Source: Micrococcus flavus
GTDB lineage: Bacteria > Actinomycetota > Actinomycetes > Actinomycetales > Micrococcaceae
Length of the DNA: 64,000 nt
Direction of reading: 5' to 3'
NCBI RefSeq assembly: GCF_014204815.1
Contig: NZ_JACHMC010000001.1
Location: 2,294,001 to 2,358,000 of the forward strand
Shown here in pieces: positions 37,739 through 50,973 of the stretch. Position numbers and translations under genes: made by a program. The notes under the pieces are model-generated. The model ran no database searches and was not told the origin of the DNA. It saw only the letters and a program-made list of their open reading frames with translations. How positions within the stretch are numbered: the stretch's first letter is position 1; every line of letters begins with the position of its first letter.

Positions 37739-38737
37739 TCAGCCCATCAGGGCCGACATCCCGAGGCGCTCGGCACCGGACAGGGTCAGGGCCGTGAGGA
37801 CGGCGGCCAGCAGCGCGAGCCCGGCCGCATGCACCCCCGCCGAGGCCCGGCCCCCCGGGCGGTCGCCGCGGACGGCCACGCCGTGCCCCGGCGGGCCGCC
37901 CGCGGCCGTGTAGACCGCGCCGACCGCGGCCCCCGTGAGCAGGCCTCCCACATGCACCTGCCACGAGATGCCCGGCAGCAGGACGGAGATCACCAGGTTC
38001 AGGCCGATCAGCACCGCGATGGAGCCGACCTGCCCGCCCCGGAACCGGGTGACCAGGAACAAGGCGGAGAAGAGTCCGTAGACGGCGCCCGAGGCCCCGA
38101 CGACGGGCTGCAGCGGATCCGCCAGCCAGAGGGCGGCCACGGCACCCCCGACGGCGGAGAGCAGGTAGAGCGCCAGGAACCGCCACCAGCCGAGCACCGG
38201 CTCCAGCACCCGGCCGATCACCCACAGGGCCAGCATGTTCAGCGCGAGATGGGTGGGCCCGGAGACGTCGTGCACGACCGCGTACGTGAGCATGCGCCAC
38301 GGCTCCAGACCCAGGGGCGACGTGTAGGCCCCGGCGTACCACAGGGTCTCCGTGACCCCCGTGCGGGAGCCCCGGCTGGCCCACTGGCCGGCGTAGGCGG
38401 CCACGGTGAGGACCAGCAGCGTCCACGTGACGGGCATCGCCCGGGCGGAGGCCCGCAGGCCGCCCCGGGGCGAGGCGGGGCGGGGTGCCGCGGAGGCGGG
38501 CGCCGTCGTCGTGGTCTGCGGGAGGCCGCCGCCGTCCGGTTTCCCGTCCTGCGCGCGGGCGGCGCAGTCGGGGCAGACCGTGGCGCCGCCGACGCCGGGC
38601 CGCTGGCAGTCGAGGCACGCGGGGGTCCCGCACGCGGAGCACCGCACATACGCCGCACGGCCCGGATGCCGCGGGCACACCGGGGGTGTGCCGTGCGCGA
38701 CGTCCGGGCCGTGCGGGTCCGACGGGGTGGAGCTCAC
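37739..38737 (-). CDS. Rhomboid-family intramembrane serine protease with N-terminal zinc-ribbon
   Basis: 332 residues. N-terminal Cys/His cluster (CPRHPGRAAYVRCSACGTPAC..., then CPDC) looks like a B-box-type zinc module. The rhomboid domain has catalytic Ser in GASGAVYGLFSALF and His in WQVHVGGLLTGAAVG, with about seven helices. It cleaves membrane proteins within the bilayer; substrates unknown. GTG start lies 8 nt after the ppiA stop, so it is in the same operon. Confidence 0.9.
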   Translation of the reverse strand: MSSTPSDPHGPDVAHGTPPVCPRHPGRAAYVRCSACGTPACLDCQRPGVGGATVCPDCAARAQDGKPDGGGLPQTTTTAPASAAPRPASPRGGLRASARAMPVTWTLLVLTVAAYAGQWASRGSRTGVTETLWYAGAYTSPLGLEPWRMLTYAVVHDVSGPTHLALNMLALWVIGRVLEPVLGWWRFLALYLLSAVGGAVAALWLADPLQPVVGASGAVYGLFSALFLVTRFRGGQVGSIAVLIGLNLVISVLLPGISWQVHVGGLLTGAAVGAVYTAAGGPPGHGVAVRGDRPGGRASAGVHAAGLALLAAVLTALTLSGAERLGMSALMG

Positions 38738-38745
38738 CGGGGCTC

Positions 38746-39276
<531 letters not shown>

Positions 39277-39375
39277 GGGCGCCATTCTTCCATCCGTTCC
39301 CCCGCCGTGCCCCGGTCCGGCGCCCCGCGGCGGGACGACGTCGGCCCGGACCGTGCCGGATCCCCCGCGCCGCAC

Positions 39376-39381
39376 TACCCT
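39376..39381 (+). promoter_or_regulatory. Candidate -10 for Lys/Ala-rich protein gene
   Basis: TACCCT at 39376-39381, about 57 nt before the ATG at 39438; GGAGG at 39429 is the ribosome site. Confidence 0.4.
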
Positions 39382-39437
39382 GGGGAGGGAGAGGACGCAC
39401 CGTCCGACGGAACAGTCACAAGGAGACCGGAGGCACC

Positions 39438-40691
39438 ATGGCCCGCAAGACCCTGAGCACCGAGATCGAGCACGACGGCGCGGCGGACACGTTCTTCGCC
39501 CGCCAGGCCGAGGCCCTGCGCCACTGGGCCGCCCCCCAGCTGGAGAACGCCCGTGCGTGGGGCGAGGTCAGCGCCGCCTACGGCACCGTCGGCGGCAAGG
39601 TCGCCGCCGCCGAGGGCCGCCGCCTGGCCCAGGACGAGGTCGCCCCGCGCGTCAAGGACACCTCGGCCCGCGTGAGCACCGCCGTGCAGGGCGGCTACGA
39701 GAAGGCGGCCCCGGCCGTCGCCGGCGGCCTGGGCGCCCTCGGCGCGACCCTGGCCGACGTGCTGGCCTCCGCGCAGGACACCGCCCAGAGCGTGGGCCAG
39801 GACGTCCAGGAGAAGGCCGCCGCCATCAAGAAGGACGCGGAGAAGAAGGCCGCGCAGGCCCGCAAGGACGCCGCCAAGGGCGCGAAGAAGGCCCGCAAGG
39901 CCAAGGCCAAGAAGGCCGCCGCCGTGAAGAAGGACGTCCGCGGCGCGAAGAAGCATGGGGCCACGAAGGCGGAGGGCGCCCAGGCGCTGTTCGCCGCGAA
40001 GGCCACCGGTGCCAAGAACGCGGCCGCCTCCGGCGGTCTGACCGCCGCGGGCCTGCTGGCCACCGCCGTCGCCGCGCTGCAGGACCGCTCCCAGGACCTC
40101 GCCCCCCAGGTGAAGGACCGCCTGGAGCAGGCCTCGAAGTACGCGCAGGACCGCCGCGCCGAGTACGCACCGCAGGCCGCCGCCGCGCTGGCCGGCGCGG
40201 CCGGCCGCGCCGAGAAGGCCGCCCACGACGTCGAGGTGCCGGCCTCCGTGGAGCAGCTGCTGATCAAGCTCACCGGGGACAAGGACGCGGTGAAGCACCT
40301 GCGCAAGAACGCCGAGGGCTACGCCAAGCAGACCCGCAAGGACCTGCAGAAGCAGGCCCGCTCGGAGTCCCGCTCCGGACGCGGCTGGATCGTCGCCGGC
40401 ATGGCCGCCGCCGCCGCCGGCGCGGGCTTCGCGCTCTGGAAGCTGACCAAGCCCGTCCAGGACCCGTGGACCGCCCCGGTTCCCGGCCCGATCACCGCGA
40501 ACATCCCCGTGGTGCAGGAGGACGGCCTGATCAACCCCTTCGCCAAGCAGGAGCAGGCCGTGGCCGAGGCCCGGCTGGCCGGGAACGCGCCGGGCGCGTC
40601 CACCGGCGTCCAGGCCCCGGTCGCCGCGGGCGACCGCGGCCCCGCCGTCCGGGACACCGCCGCGGAGTTCGGTGATCGCCGCGAGCACTGA
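39438..40691 (+). CDS. Lys/Ala-rich helical protein with C-terminal membrane helix
   Basis: 417 residues. The middle (about 130-190) is a run of Lys/Ala/Arg such as KKDAEKKAAQARKDAAKGAKK, resembling eukaryotic H1-type and bacterial histone-like tails. Flanking regions are Ala-rich amphipathic helices. A hydrophobic helix near 313-333 (GWIVAGMAAAAAGAGFALWKL) could insert in the membrane. Function unknown; a DNA- or polyanion-binding, membrane-linked role is an inference. Confidence 0.75.
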   Translation: MARKTLSTEIEHDGAADTFFARQAEALRHWAAPQLENARAWGEVSAAYGTVGGKVAAAEGRRLAQDEVAPRVKDTSARVSTAVQGGYEKAAPAVAGGLGALGATLADVLASAQDTAQSVGQDVQEKAAAIKKDAEKKAAQARKDAAKGAKKARKAKAKKAAAVKKDVRGAKKHGATKAEGAQALFAAKATGAKNAAASGGLTAAGLLATAVAALQDRSQDLAPQVKDRLEQASKYAQDRRAEYAPQAAAALAGAAGRAEKAAHDVEVPASVEQLLIKLTGDKDAVKHLRKNAEGYAKQTRKDLQKQARSESRSGRGWIVAGMAAAAAGAGFALWKLTKPVQDPWTAPVPGPITANIPVVQEDGLINPFAKQEQAVAEARLAGNAPGASTGVQAPVAAGDRGPAVRDTAAEFGDRREH

Positions 40692-40730
40692 GCCGGCGCC
40701 GTCCTGAGGCGCTGACGCGCCGACTCCGCC

Positions 40731-40775
40731 CGACGCCCGGGTGACCGACCGCGACGGTCGGTCACCCGGGCGTCG
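40731..40775. terminator. Strong hairpin terminator
   Basis: Perfect 21-bp stem with a 3-nt loop (40731-40751 with 40755-40775), just after the Lys/Ala-rich gene. Confidence 0.75.
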
Positions 40776-40856
40776 TCGTGCGCGGGGAGGGGCGACCCGG
40801 TCCACAGATCGCCGGCGACCGGCCCGTGGGCGGGATCCACGGCCTAGCCTGACCGC

Positions 40857-41498
40857 ATGGAGGGGATCCGAGGGATGCAGGAGGGTGCCGCCCCCGCGGC
40901 GGTCCCGGGAGACGGGCGCGCACCGCAGGAGACCGGAGGGGCAGCCGCCGGGCGCGGGTGGGGCCGGGGCCTCGCCGCGGGGCTGGCCGACGTCCTGCTG
41001 GGACTGGTCTGCCTGCTCCTGGCGGCGGCCTGCCTGGTGTGCGCCCTGACGGCGGTGTCCGGGCAGGAGCCGGTCCTCGTGGCCGTGGCCTGCGCGGTGG
41101 CCGCGGTGCTCTGGGCCCTGGCCGCGGTGCGGGGGAGGGCAGGGGCCCTCCTCCGCTCCCCCGGTCCGGCATGGACGAGCCTGCTGCTGGCGGCCCCCGT
41201 GCTCGCCGCCGCCTGGTGGCGCCGCCGCTCCTGGACGCCGGAGCAGCACCGGGCGGAGCAGGAGCGGGCGGCGGCCGCGGCCGCCGCGCGGGCGCGCCTG
41301 TGGCGGGGCGTGCTCCTGGTCGGCTGCCTGGTCACGGCGCCGCTGTCCTTCGCCACGGGCGTCCTGCACCCTCAGGCGCTGGCCGGGTTCCCCACCCGGC
41401 TCCTGCTCGTCACGGCCCTCGGGGCGATCGCCTGCGCGGCCGTGCTCAGCCGGCGCGGGCGGCGGATGCTGCTGGCCGTCGGGCCGCGCCGGGGCTGA
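40857..41498 (+). CDS. Small polytopic membrane protein, unknown
   Basis: 213 residues with about five hydrophobic stretches (DVLLGLVCLLLAAACLVCAL, VLVAVACAVAAVLWALAAV, LLLAAPVLAAAWW, and two near the C-terminus) and an Ala/Arg-rich loop. No family recognised. TAGCCT lies 6 nt before ATG 40857, suggesting a leaderless or nearly leaderless transcript. Confidence 0.65.
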   Translation: MEGIRGMQEGAAPAAVPGDGRAPQETGGAAAGRGWGRGLAAGLADVLLGLVCLLLAAACLVCALTAVSGQEPVLVAVACAVAAVLWALAAVRGRAGALLRSPGPAWTSLLLAAPVLAAAWWRRRSWTPEQHRAEQERAAAAAAARARLWRGVLLVGCLVTAPLSFATGVLHPQALAGFPTRLLLVTALGAIACAAVLSRRGRRMLLAVGPRRG

Positions 41499-41517
41499 GG
41501 GAGCGCCCGGACAGGGT

Positions 41518-41564
41518 GAAGGCCCCGCCGGCACCGGTCCTCAGACCGGCCCGACGGGGCCTTC
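41518..41564. terminator. Terminator between membrane protein gene and tRNA-Ala
   Basis: GAAGGCCCCG pairs with CGGGGCCTTC; inner arms ACCGGT/ACCGG extend it. It serves the plus-strand gene and the minus-strand tRNA-Ala. Confidence 0.65.
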
Positions 41565-41570
41565 GCCTCG

Positions 41571-41646
41571 TGGTGGAGGCAAGGGGACTCGAACCCCTAA
41601 CCCCCTGCTTGCAAAGCAGGTGCGCTACCAATTGCGCCATGCCCCC
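41571..41646 (-). tRNA. tRNA-Ala (anticodon TGC)
   Basis: 76 nt with CCA encoded. Acceptor GGGGGCA/TGCCTCC (one G-T pair), anticodon stem CCTGC/GCAGG with loop TTTGCAA, T-arm AGGGGTTCGAGTCCCCT. Confidence 0.96.
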
Positions 41647-41652
41647 GTGGGA

Positions 41653-41841
41653 TCAGCCCTGCGGCGTCTCCTCCGGATCCACGTGTGCGTCCTCGGCGGA
41701 CTCCCGCGGCGCCTCCGGTCCGGGCAGGCCGTCCGTGGCATCAGCCCAGACCTGCCGGCCCTCGCGGTTGCGCTGCCAGGCGCGGAGACCGTACGCGGCC
41801 GCGGCGCCGGCCACCAGGGTGGCGGCTCGTGCCAGACGCAT
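41653..41841 (-). CDS. DLW-39-like small protein
   Basis: 62 residues: a short hydrophobic start (AATLVAGAAAAYGLRAW) then RNREGRQVWADATD, close to the DLWAEATD end of the actinobacterial DLW-39 family, which is commonly encoded near these tRNA genes. Function unknown. GGGGAGGAG 5 nt before the ATG. It sits between tRNA-Ile and tRNA-Ala on the same strand. Confidence 0.75.
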   Translation of the reverse strand: MRLARAATLVAGAAAAYGLRAWQRNREGRQVWADATDGLPGPEAPRESAEDAHVDPEETPQG

Positions 41842-41900
41842 GGGGTCTCCTCCCCGTCAGACGACTCGAGCCCCAGTCAGGCCGGGGCTCGTGCGTGGAG

Positions 41901-41974
41901 TGGGCGTACCAAGACTTGAACTTGGGACCTCTTCGTTATCAGCGAAGCGCTCTAACCGCCTGAGCTATACGCCC
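41901..41974 (-). tRNA. tRNA-Ile (anticodon GAT)
   Basis: 74 nt. Acceptor GGGCGTA/TACGCCC, anticodon loop CTGATAA (GAT), T-arm with GTTCAAGTC. Unlike the other two tRNAs here the CCA end is not encoded. Confidence 0.96.
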
Positions 41975-42033
41975 TCACCATTGCGCACGGACCGAGGATC
42001 CGTCCACAACAGGAGATGACTGTACAGGCACGG

Positions 42034-42065
42034 CGACGCCCCGCGCAAATCCACGCGGGGCGTCG
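42034..42065 (-). terminator. Terminator of gyrB-gyrA-DUF3566 operon
   Basis: CGACGCCCCGCG pairs with CGCGGGGCGTCG (42034-42045 with 42054-42065), 8-nt loop, 26 bp downstream of the DUF3566 stop. Confidence 0.7.
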
Positions 42066-42090
42066 TCGTCGGTCGGGTCGAGGGCCCGGG

Positions 42091-42579
42091 TCAGTCGTCC
42101 GTGAGGGTGACCCCGAGGCCGCCCACGAGCGCAGCGCACACGTTGTACAGCAGGGCCAGGACGGTCGCGAGAGCCGTCAGCAGGATCACGTTCAGCACCG
42201 CCGCCACCGTGGCCAGCGAGACCACGGTGCTCAGCGGGGCCAGGGACTCCACGGTGTAGGTGCCGGCGTCCGCGCCGAGGATGGTGCCCAGGACGTCGTT
42301 GATCAGCCCGAACACGCCGGTGAGCTCACCGAGCGTGTAGATCGCGATGGCGGCCACCACGGTCAGCACGCCGAGGGCCACGGAGAGCAGGAAGGCCAGC
42401 TTCAGCACGGACCACGGGTCGATCCGGCTCAGCTGCAGCCGGGCCCGGCGCACCTTGGCCTTGGGCACGGCGCGGACCAGGTCCTCCTGCGCGTCACGGG
42501 TGCTGGAACGGCGCACCGGGCGGGAGGCCGAAGCCCCCTTCGTGCCGCCGGCCGGGCGCGGCGATGCGGACGTGCTCAC
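42091..42579 (-). CDS. DUF3566 transmembrane protein
   Basis: 162 residues. Basic Ser/Arg-rich cytosolic N-terminus, then [37 protein letters not shown] and a second helix near residues 125-148. This is the conserved actinobacterial protein downstream of gyrA; function unknown. GTG overlaps the gyrA stop by 4 bp. Confidence 0.9.
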   Translation of the reverse strand: MSTSASPRPAGGTKGASASRPVRRSSTRDAQEDLVRAVPKAKVRRARLQLSRIDPWSVLKLAFLLSVALGVLTVVAAIAIYTLGELTGVFGLINDVLGTILGADAGTYTVESLAPLSTVVSLATVAAVLNVILLTALATVLALLYNVCAALVGGLGVTLTDD

Positions 42580-45335
42580 TGGTCTCCTCCGTCTGCATCC
42601 TCACCGGGGGCGTCGGCCGCCGGAGCTGCTGCGGGGTCGTGCGGGTCGTTGACTGCGTCCAAGGGTACCCCCGGCCCGGGAGCGGCCCCGGCGGCCGCCT
42701 CGACGGCGGCCGTCGGCGTCGCCGCGGCGTCCCCGCCCTCGGTCAGCCCCGCCTGCTCGTCCGCCTTCGCCTCGATCTCGTCCTCGTTGTTGAGGGTCAC
42801 CGCCACGATCCGGTCGCGCTTGTCCGGCTTCGCGAAGATCACGCCCATGGTGTCGCGGCCCTTGGCCGGCACACCGGCGACGGCGGAGCGCACCACCTTG
42901 CCGGAGGCCATCACCACGAGGACTTCCTGGCCCTCGCCCACCACGAGCCCGCCGGCGAGCTCGCCGCGGTCGTCCACGAGGCGGGCGACCTTGATGCCGA
43001 GGCCGCCGCGGCCCTGCGTGCGGTACTCGTCCACGTGCGTGCGCTTGGCCCAGCCGCCGTCGGTCACCGTGAACACGGAGGAGTCCTCGTCCCCGGCGCG
43101 GATCACGTCCATGGACAGCAGCGAGTCGTCCCCGCGGAACTTCATGCCCGTCACGCCCGAGGTGGCCCGGCCCATGGGGCGCAGCGCCTCGTCCGTGGCG
43201 GTGAAGCGCACGGACTGGCCCTGGCGGGAGATCAGCAGCAGGTCGTCCTCGGCGGAGATCACCTGCGCGGAGACCAGCTCGTCGCCCTCGCGCAGCTTCA
43301 CGGCGATCAGGCCGGCGGTGCGGTTCGTGTCGTAGTCCTCGAGCGGGGTCTTCTTCACCAGGCCGTTGCGGGTGGCCAGCACCAGGTACGGGTAGCGCTC
43401 GTAGTCCGTGAGCGGCTGGATCTGCGCGATCCGCTCGTCCGGCTGGAACGCGAGCAGGTTGGCCACGTGCTGGCCCTTGGCGTCGCGGCCGGCCTCCATC
43501 AGCTCGTACGTCTTGATCCGGTAGACCCGGCCGAAGTTCGTGAAGAACAGCAGCCACTGGTGCGTGGACACCGTGAGGAAGTGCTCCACCACGTCGTCGC
43601 CGCGCAGGGCCGCCCCGCGCACGCCCTTGCCGCCGCGCGCCTGCGAGCGGTAGTGGTCGATCCGGGTGCGCTTGACGTAGCCGCCGCGGGTGATGGTGAC
43701 GACCATCTCCTCCTCGGGGATGAGGTCCTCCATGGACATGTCCCCGTCGAAGCCCGCCACGATCTCGGTGCGGCGGTCGTCCCCGTGCCGGTCCACGAGC
43801 GCGGTCAGCTCCTCGGAGACCACCTCGCGCTGACGCTGCGGGGACTCGAGGATCGCGTTGTACTCGGCGATCTTCGCCATCAGCTCGTCGTACTCGTCCT
43901 GGATCTTCTGGGACTCGAGGGCGGCCAGCTGGCGCAGCTGCATGGCGAGGATGGCGCTGGCCTGGTCGTCGTCGATGTCCAGGAGGGACTTGAGCGCATC
44001 CTTCGCGACGTCGGCGGAGGCCGAGCGGCGGATGGTCGCGATGACCTCGTCCAGCGCGTCCAGGGCCTTCAGCAGGCCCTGCAGGATGTGGGCGCGGGCC
44101 TCGGCCTTCTTCTTCCGGAACGCGGTGCGCCGGACGATGACCTCGATCTGGTGGCGCACCCAGTGGTGCACGAACCCGTCGAGGGACAGGGTGCGCGGCA
44201 CGCCGTCCACGAGGGCCAGCATGTTGGCGGAGAAGTTCGTCTGCAGGTCCGTGTGCTTGTACAGGTTGTTCAGCACGACCTTCGGCACGGCGTCCCGCTT
44301 GAGCACGATCACGAGGCGCTGGCCGGTGCGGCCGGAGGTCTCGTCGCGCATGTCCGCGATGCCGGAGATCTTGCCGTCCCGCACCATCTCCGCGATCTTC
44401 GCGGCGAGGTTGTCCGGGTTGACCATGTACGGCAGCTCGGTGACCACCAGGCACGTGCGGCCCTGCAGCTCCTCCACGCTCACCACGGCGCGCATGGTGA
44501 TCGGGCCGCGGCCGGTCCGGTACACCTCCTCCACGCCCCGGCGCCCCAGGATCTGGGCGCCGCTGGGGAAGTCGGGCCCCTGGATGCGGCGCAGCAGCGC
44601 CTCGAGGAGCTCCTCGCGGGTGGCCTCCGGGTTCTCCAGGTACCACTGCACGCCCGCGGCCACCTCGCGCATGTTGTGCGGCGGGATGTTGGTGGCCATG
44701 CCGACGGCGATGCCGGAGGAGCCGTTGACCAGCAGGTTCGGGAACCGCGCCGGCAGCACGGTGGGCTCCTGCTGCTTGCCGTCGTAGTTCTCCTGCATGT
44801 CGACGGTGTCCTCGTCGATGTCCCGGACCATCTCCATGGCCAGCGGGGCCATCTTGGTCTCGGTGTACCGCTGGGCGGCGGCGCCGTCGTTGCCCGGGGA
44901 GCCGAAGTTGCCCTGGCCGAGGGCCAGCGGATACCGCATGACCCAGTCCTGGATCAGCCGCACGAGGGCGTCGTAGATCGCCGTGTCGCCGTGCGGGTGG
45001 TAGTTGCCCATCACCTCGCCGACCACGCGGGCCGACTTGTTGAAGGAGCGGTCCGGGCGGTAGCCGCCGTCGTACATCGCGTAGAGCACGCGGCGGTGCA
45101 CCGGCTTCAGGCCGTCGCGCACGTCCGGCAGCGCGCGGCCGACGATCACGGCCATCGCGTAGTCGAGGTAGGAGCGCTTCATCTCCGACTCGAGGTCGAC
45201 CGGCTCCACCTTGTCCGCGGCGCCCTCCGGCAGCACGTAGTGCTCGACGGCGATGTCCTGGCCGATCTGCGGGGTCTGCTCGGCGCCGTCCTGCGGCTGG
45301 TCGGGCGCGGCGCCCGGGGTGGTCTCGTCGCTCAA
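42576..45335 (-). CDS. gyrA: DNA gyrase subunit A
   Basis: 919 residues. The catalytic Tyr is Y157 in AAAQRYTE; the quinolone-resistance region reads [10 protein letters not shown] with Thr118 at the E. coli Ser83 position and Asp122 at Asp87. The C-terminal domain has the GyrA-box-like QARGGKG and repeated beta-pinwheel blades. A 35-residue N-terminal extension and an acidic/Ala-rich tail are present. It breaks and rejoins DNA for negative supercoiling with GyrB. Confidence 0.97.
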   Translation of the reverse strand: MSDETTPGAAPDQPQDGAEQTPQIGQDIAVEHYVLPEGAADKVEPVDLESEMKRSYLDYAMAVIVGRALPDVRDGLKPVHRRVLYAMYDGGYRPDRSFNKSARVVGEVMGNYHPHGDTAIYDALVRLIQDWVMRYPLALGQGNFGSPGNDGAAAQRYTETKMAPLAMEMVRDIDEDTVDMQENYDGKQQEPTVLPARFPNLLVNGSSGIAVGMATNIPPHNMREVAAGVQWYLENPEATREELLEALLRRIQGPDFPSGAQILGRRGVEEVYRTGRGPITMRAVVSVEELQGRTCLVVTELPYMVNPDNLAAKIAEMVRDGKISGIADMRDETSGRTGQRLVIVLKRDAVPKVVLNNLYKHTDLQTNFSANMLALVDGVPRTLSLDGFVHHWVRHQIEVIVRRTAFRKKKAEARAHILQGLLKALDALDEVIATIRRSASADVAKDALKSLLDIDDDQASAILAMQLRQLAALESQKIQDEYDELMAKIAEYNAILESPQRQREVVSEELTALVDRHGDDRRTEIVAGFDGDMSMEDLIPEEEMVVTITRGGYVKRTRIDHYRSQARGGKGVRGAALRGDDVVEHFLTVSTHQWLLFFTNFGRVYRIKTYELMEAGRDAKGQHVANLLAFQPDERIAQIQPLTDYERYPYLVLATRNGLVKKTPLEDYDTNRTAGLIAVKLREGDELVSAQVISAEDDLLLISRQGQSVRFTATDEALRPMGRATSGVTGMKFRGDDSLLSMDVIRAGDEDSSVFTVTDGGWAKRTHVDEYRTQGRGGLGIKVARLVDDRGELAGGLVVGEGQEVLVVMASGKVVRSAVAGVPAKGRDTMGVIFAKPDKRDRIVAVTLNNEDEIEAKADEQAGLTEGGDAAATPTAAVEAAAGAAPGPGVPLDAVNDPHDPAAAPAADAPGEDADGGDQ

Positions 45336-45385
45336 GGCGACTCCTCTCCTGCGTGGGAAGTCTCGGGAAGGTCAGGCGGCCCGGA

Positions 45386-47560
<2,175 letters not shown>

Positions 47561-47901
47561 GGGCGGGTCACTTCCTCAGGACGGGACGGTCAGGGGCGCC
47601 CCGCTCGGCCCCGCGCGCACGCGCGCGAGACCCGCCGTTCCGGGAGACGCGCCGACGACGTCTGCCGGGGCGGTCCGCGAGGGGCGCGGGGCGGGCCGCC
47701 GGCCGGGGACCGGCGGCGCCTGTTCCCCGCCATCCTACGGCGTGGTGGCCTCTCCCGCCGCATCGGGGGGTGCTGCGCGACCGGATCATGCCGTGGACGG
47801 GCTCAGAGGCCGCTCAGGACCGCCGGGGCACCCTGCCCAGGGCTCCCGGCACGCCCCGGCCCCTCCGGACGCGCCAGAGGGGCGTCCACGGTCTCGGGCC
47901 C
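47561..47901 (-). promoter_or_regulatory. gyrB upstream region
   Basis: 341 bp between dciA and gyrB with no gene. TAGGAT at 47737-47732 (minus strand) is a candidate -10, giving a leader of about 165 nt. A GC-rich dyad near 47690-47725 (GGGCCGCCGGCC / GGCGGCGCC) falls around the transcript start. It could matter for supercoiling-responsive gyrB control, which is inference. Confidence 0.4.
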
Positions 47902-48504
47902 TCAGCCGTAGGTGTCCCGCGGTCCGCGCCCGCCGCGCACCGTGCGCGGCCCGTGCCGCCAGCTCGGGGCCGCCGGTCCGGCCACGTCGATCCTCGTCAC
48001 GACGCCGGGCCCGAGGGCCTCGTCGAAGCGCTGCAGCAGCACCGGGCTCATCAGCCGCAGCTGGGTGGCCCACGCCGTGGAGCTGGTGCGCACCCGCACC
48101 ACCGAGTTCTCGAAGCTCTCCGGACGGCAGTGCAGGGCGATCTCCGGCCCCACGAGCTCGGCCCAGCGGGTGAGCACCGAGCCCACCGCCACCGGAGTCG
48201 ACCAGCCGCGGTCCCGGATCAGGCGTCCGAACACGGTGGACACGGCGGCCGGGTCCCGGTCCGTGGGGGCGACCGGCCGGCGTCGTGCCCCGGCCCCCGC
48301 ACCCGCGGTGCCGCCGGCGGCCCCCGCCGTGCCGGCCCCGGCCATCTGCGTGGCCAGCCCGGCGGCGGTGCCCCGCGCGCGCAGGGGGGCCTCCCCCCGC
48401 TCCCGGGCGGCGTCCCGGACCCGGCGCAGCTGCACGAGCGCCAGGTCCGGCCGGTCCGGGGGCAGCTCCGCGAGCGCGTCCGGCTCCGGGGACCGCTCAC
48501 GCAT
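47902..48504 (-). CDS. dciA: DciA-family (DUF721) replicative helicase loader/operator
   Basis: 200 residues. A variable Ala/Gly/Arg-rich N-terminus and the KH-like DUF721 domain: [41 protein letters not shown] and [26 protein letters not shown]. DciA assists DnaB loading in bacteria lacking DnaC. ATG overlaps the recF stop by 8 bp. Confidence 0.9.
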   Translation of the reverse strand: MRERSPEPDALAELPPDRPDLALVQLRRVRDAARERGEAPLRARGTAAGLATQMAGAGTAGAAGGTAGAGAGARRRPVAPTDRDPAAVSTVFGRLIRDRGWSTPVAVGSVLTRWAELVGPEIALHCRPESFENSVVRVRTSSTAWATQLRLMSPVLLQRFDEALGPGVVTRIDVAGPAAPSWRHGPRTVRGGRGPRDTYG

Positions 48505-49750
48505 CGGGCGGCTCCGGGGACGGGGCGCCGTCGTCGGGGGCGGCGTCCGGGGACGCGACGCGCGGGGCGCGGATGTCCCCCTCCACCGGGGCGGCGGCGG
48601 GCACGGCCTCGGAGCCCTCCGCGTCCTGGCGGATGAGCACCCGCGGGCCGGCGAGCTCGGCGGGGACGTCGGCGATCGCCGCGGCCGTCACGACCACCTG
48701 CTCCGCGCGCCCCACGAGACCGGCCAGGCGGGTGCGGCGGGCGGCGTCGAGCTCGGCGAACACGTCGTCGAGGATCAGGACGGGGCGGGCGTCCGGGTCC
48801 GGGTCGTCCGCCACGAGGACGTCGTACGCGGCCAGGCGCAGGGCCAGGGCCAGGGACCACGTCTCCCCGTGCGAGGCGTATCCGCGGGCCGGTGCGGGGC
48901 CGAGGAAGAGGGCCAGCTCGTCCCGGTGCGGGCCGACGAGCGTGAGGGCGCGGGCGCGCTCCTCGTCCCGCTGGGTCCGCAGCGCGGCCGCCATGTCCGC
49001 GGCGAGGTCCGCGACTGCGGGCACCTCCGCGTGCGTGCCGCGCGCGAGCGGCACGGTGGACTCGTACGAGTAGGCGGCGGCCTTGGATCCGTTGGTCAGC
49101 GCCGCGTAGTCCTGCTCGAGCGGGTGCGCCAACAGCCGCAGGACGTGCAGGCGGCCGTGCAGCAGCCGGGCGCCGGCGGCGGCGAGGTGCTGGTCCCAGA
49201 CCTCGAGGGTCGACTCCTCCTCGTCCCCCCACCGGTGGGAGCGCCGGGCCGACTTGAGCAGCGCGTTGCGCTGGCGCAGGACCCGCTCGTAGTCCGCCGC
49301 GGCCTGGCCCAGGGCCGGGCGCAGCTGCACCATGAGCTGGTCCAGGAACCGACGCCGGCCCCCCGGCTCGCCCGTCACCAGCCCGAGGTCCTCGGGCGCG
49401 AACACCACGGTCCGCAGGATCCCCAGGCCCTCGCGGGCACGGACGGGGGCGCCGCGGTTGATGGCCACCCGGTTCGAGCGGCCCGGGAGGATCTCCAGTT
49501 CGAGGGCCACGGTGCGGGAGCCGCGGTGCACGCGGCCCGCGATCCGGGCGCGGTCCTGGCCGAACCGCACCAGCTGCGCGTCCTGGCTCACGCGGTGGGA
49601 CTGGTGGGAGCCGAGGTAGCCGATGGCCTCCACCAGGTTGGTCTTGCCCACCCCGTTGGCGCCCAGCAGCACAGTGGACCCCGCGCTCAGCTCCAGGTCC
49701 GCCCAGCGGTAGGAGCGGAAGTCCGCGACGGTGAGGTGGGACAGGTACAC
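48497..49750 (-). CDS. recF: DNA replication and repair protein RecF
   Basis: 417 residues. Walker [12 protein letters not shown] near 32-42, RecF signature [24 protein letters not shown] and Walker [20 protein letters not shown]-like ATPase that loads RecA at gaps. A C-terminal Pro/Ala tail exceeds the usual end. GTG start at 49750, 22 nt after the dnaN stop. Confidence 0.95.
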   Translation of the reverse strand: MYLSHLTVADFRSYRWADLELSAGSTVLLGANGVGKTNLVEAIGYLGSHQSHRVSQDAQLVRFGQDRARIAGRVHRGSRTVALELEILPGRSNRVAINRGAPVRAREGLGILRTVVFAPEDLGLVTGEPGGRRRFLDQLMVQLRPALGQAAADYERVLRQRNALLKSARRSHRWGDEEESTLEVWDQHLAAAGARLLHGRLHVLRLLAHPLEQDYAALTNGSKAAAYSYESTVPLARGTHAEVPAVADLAADMAAALRTQRDEERARALTLVGPHRDELALFLGPAPARGYASHGETWSLALALRLAAYDVLVADDPDPDARPVLILDDVFAELDAARRTRLAGLVGRAEQVVVTAAAIADVPAELAGPRVLIRQDAEGSEAVPAAAPVEGDIRAPRVASPDAAPDDGAPSPEPPDA

Positions 49751-49772
49751 GGGTGCGGTCAGCCCCCGGCCG

Positions 49773-50888
49773 TCAGGTCAGGCGGACCGGCATCACGAGG
49801 TACCGGTGGTCCGAGACCGTCCCGGACTCCTCGGAGACGCCCGTGAGCAGGGCCGGCTTGGGGGCCGAGGTGAAGGAGAAGCGCACCTGCGGCTGGTCGA
49901 CGACGGCCAGGCCCTCGGACAGGTAGGCCGGGTTGAAGGCCACGGTGATCTCGTCCCCCTCGAGGGTGCAGGGCACGGACTCGTTGGCGGAGGCGTCGTC
50001 CCCGGTGCCGGCGTCCAGGGACACCTGGCCCTGCGTGAACACCATGCGCAGCGCGGTGTTGCGCTCGGCCACGAGGGCCACGCGCCGGGAGGCCTCCACG
50101 AGGGCGGCGGTGTCCACGACGGCCTCGATGGGGCTGGACTCCGGGAACAGGGAGCGGATCTTGGGGTACTCGCCGTCCACCAGGACGGAAGTGGTGCGTC
50201 GGCCGCCCGAGGAGAATCCCACGAGGTCGGCGCCCTCGCCGAACATGATCTCCAGCTGCCCGCCGCCGCCCAGGGACTTGGCCACCTCGGTGAGGGTGCG
50301 GGCCTTGACCAGCAGGGACGTGGACACGGAAGGGTCCGCGGGGCTCCAGCGGATCTCCTTCATGGCCAGCCGGTACCGGTCCGTGGCGAGGAACGTCATG
50401 GTGTCGCCCTCGATCTCGACCTTGACCGCGGTGAGGATCGGGAGGGTGTCGTCCTTGGAGGCGGCCACGGTCACCTGGGCCACCGCGTGGGCGAACTCGG
50501 CCCCGTCCACAGTGCCGGCGGCCGTCGGCAGCTCGGGCAGGGCGGGGTAGTCGCCCACGGGCATGGTGGCCAGCGAGAAGCGCGAGGAGCGGCACGAGAC
50601 CAGGACCTTGCCGCCGTCGAGCTCCACGGTGACCGGGGCGGCGGGCAGCGACCGGACGATGTCGTTCAGCAGCCGGCCGGACACGAGGACCTGGCCCTCG
50701 GTCTCCACGTCCGCCTCGATCTCGAGGCGGGCCGAGGTCTCGTAGTCGAAGCTGGCGATCGAGACGAGGCCGTCCTCGGCCGTGATCAGCAGCCCGGAGA
50801 GGACCGGCACCGGCGGCCGCGGGGACAGGGAGCGGGCCGCCCAGGAGACGGCGTCGCTGAGGATGTCGCGTGCCACGGTGAACTTCAC
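49773..50888 (-). CDS. dnaN: DNA polymerase III beta clamp
   Basis: 371 residues. [35 protein letters not shown] is the clamp N-terminus; [11 protein letters not shown] and the C-terminal YLVMPVRL are typical. Processivity clamp of the replisome. GTG start at 50888. Its upstream region holds one of two GAATCAC palindromes. Confidence 0.97.
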   Translation of the reverse strand: MKFTVARDILSDAVSWAARSLSPRPPVPVLSGLLITAEDGLVSIASFDYETSARLEIEADVETEGQVLVSGRLLNDIVRSLPAAPVTVELDGGKVLVSCRSSRFSLATMPVGDYPALPELPTAAGTVDGAEFAHAVAQVTVAASKDDTLPILTAVKVEIEGDTMTFLATDRYRLAMKEIRWSPADPSVSTSLLVKARTLTEVAKSLGGGGQLEIMFGEGADLVGFSSGGRRTTSVLVDGEYPKIRSLFPESSPIEAVVDTAALVEASRRVALVAERNTALRMVFTQGQVSLDAGTGDDASANESVPCTLEGDEITVAFNPAYLSEGLAVVDQPQVRFSFTSAPKPALLTGVSEESGTVSDHRYLVMPVRLT

Positions 50889-50973
50889 GGTCTCTGCACT
50901 GCCTCTCTGGCGGGATCATGCGGTCGGGAGGGCCGAAGACGGGTCTCAGGTCCACGGGACGGCGTCTGCCGGT

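Noticed and set aside
42576-45335. Thr118 at the quinolone position of GyrA as a resistance mutation
   Set aside because: Thr is a conservative residue at this site and may be the natural state in this lineage; there is no basis to call resistance.
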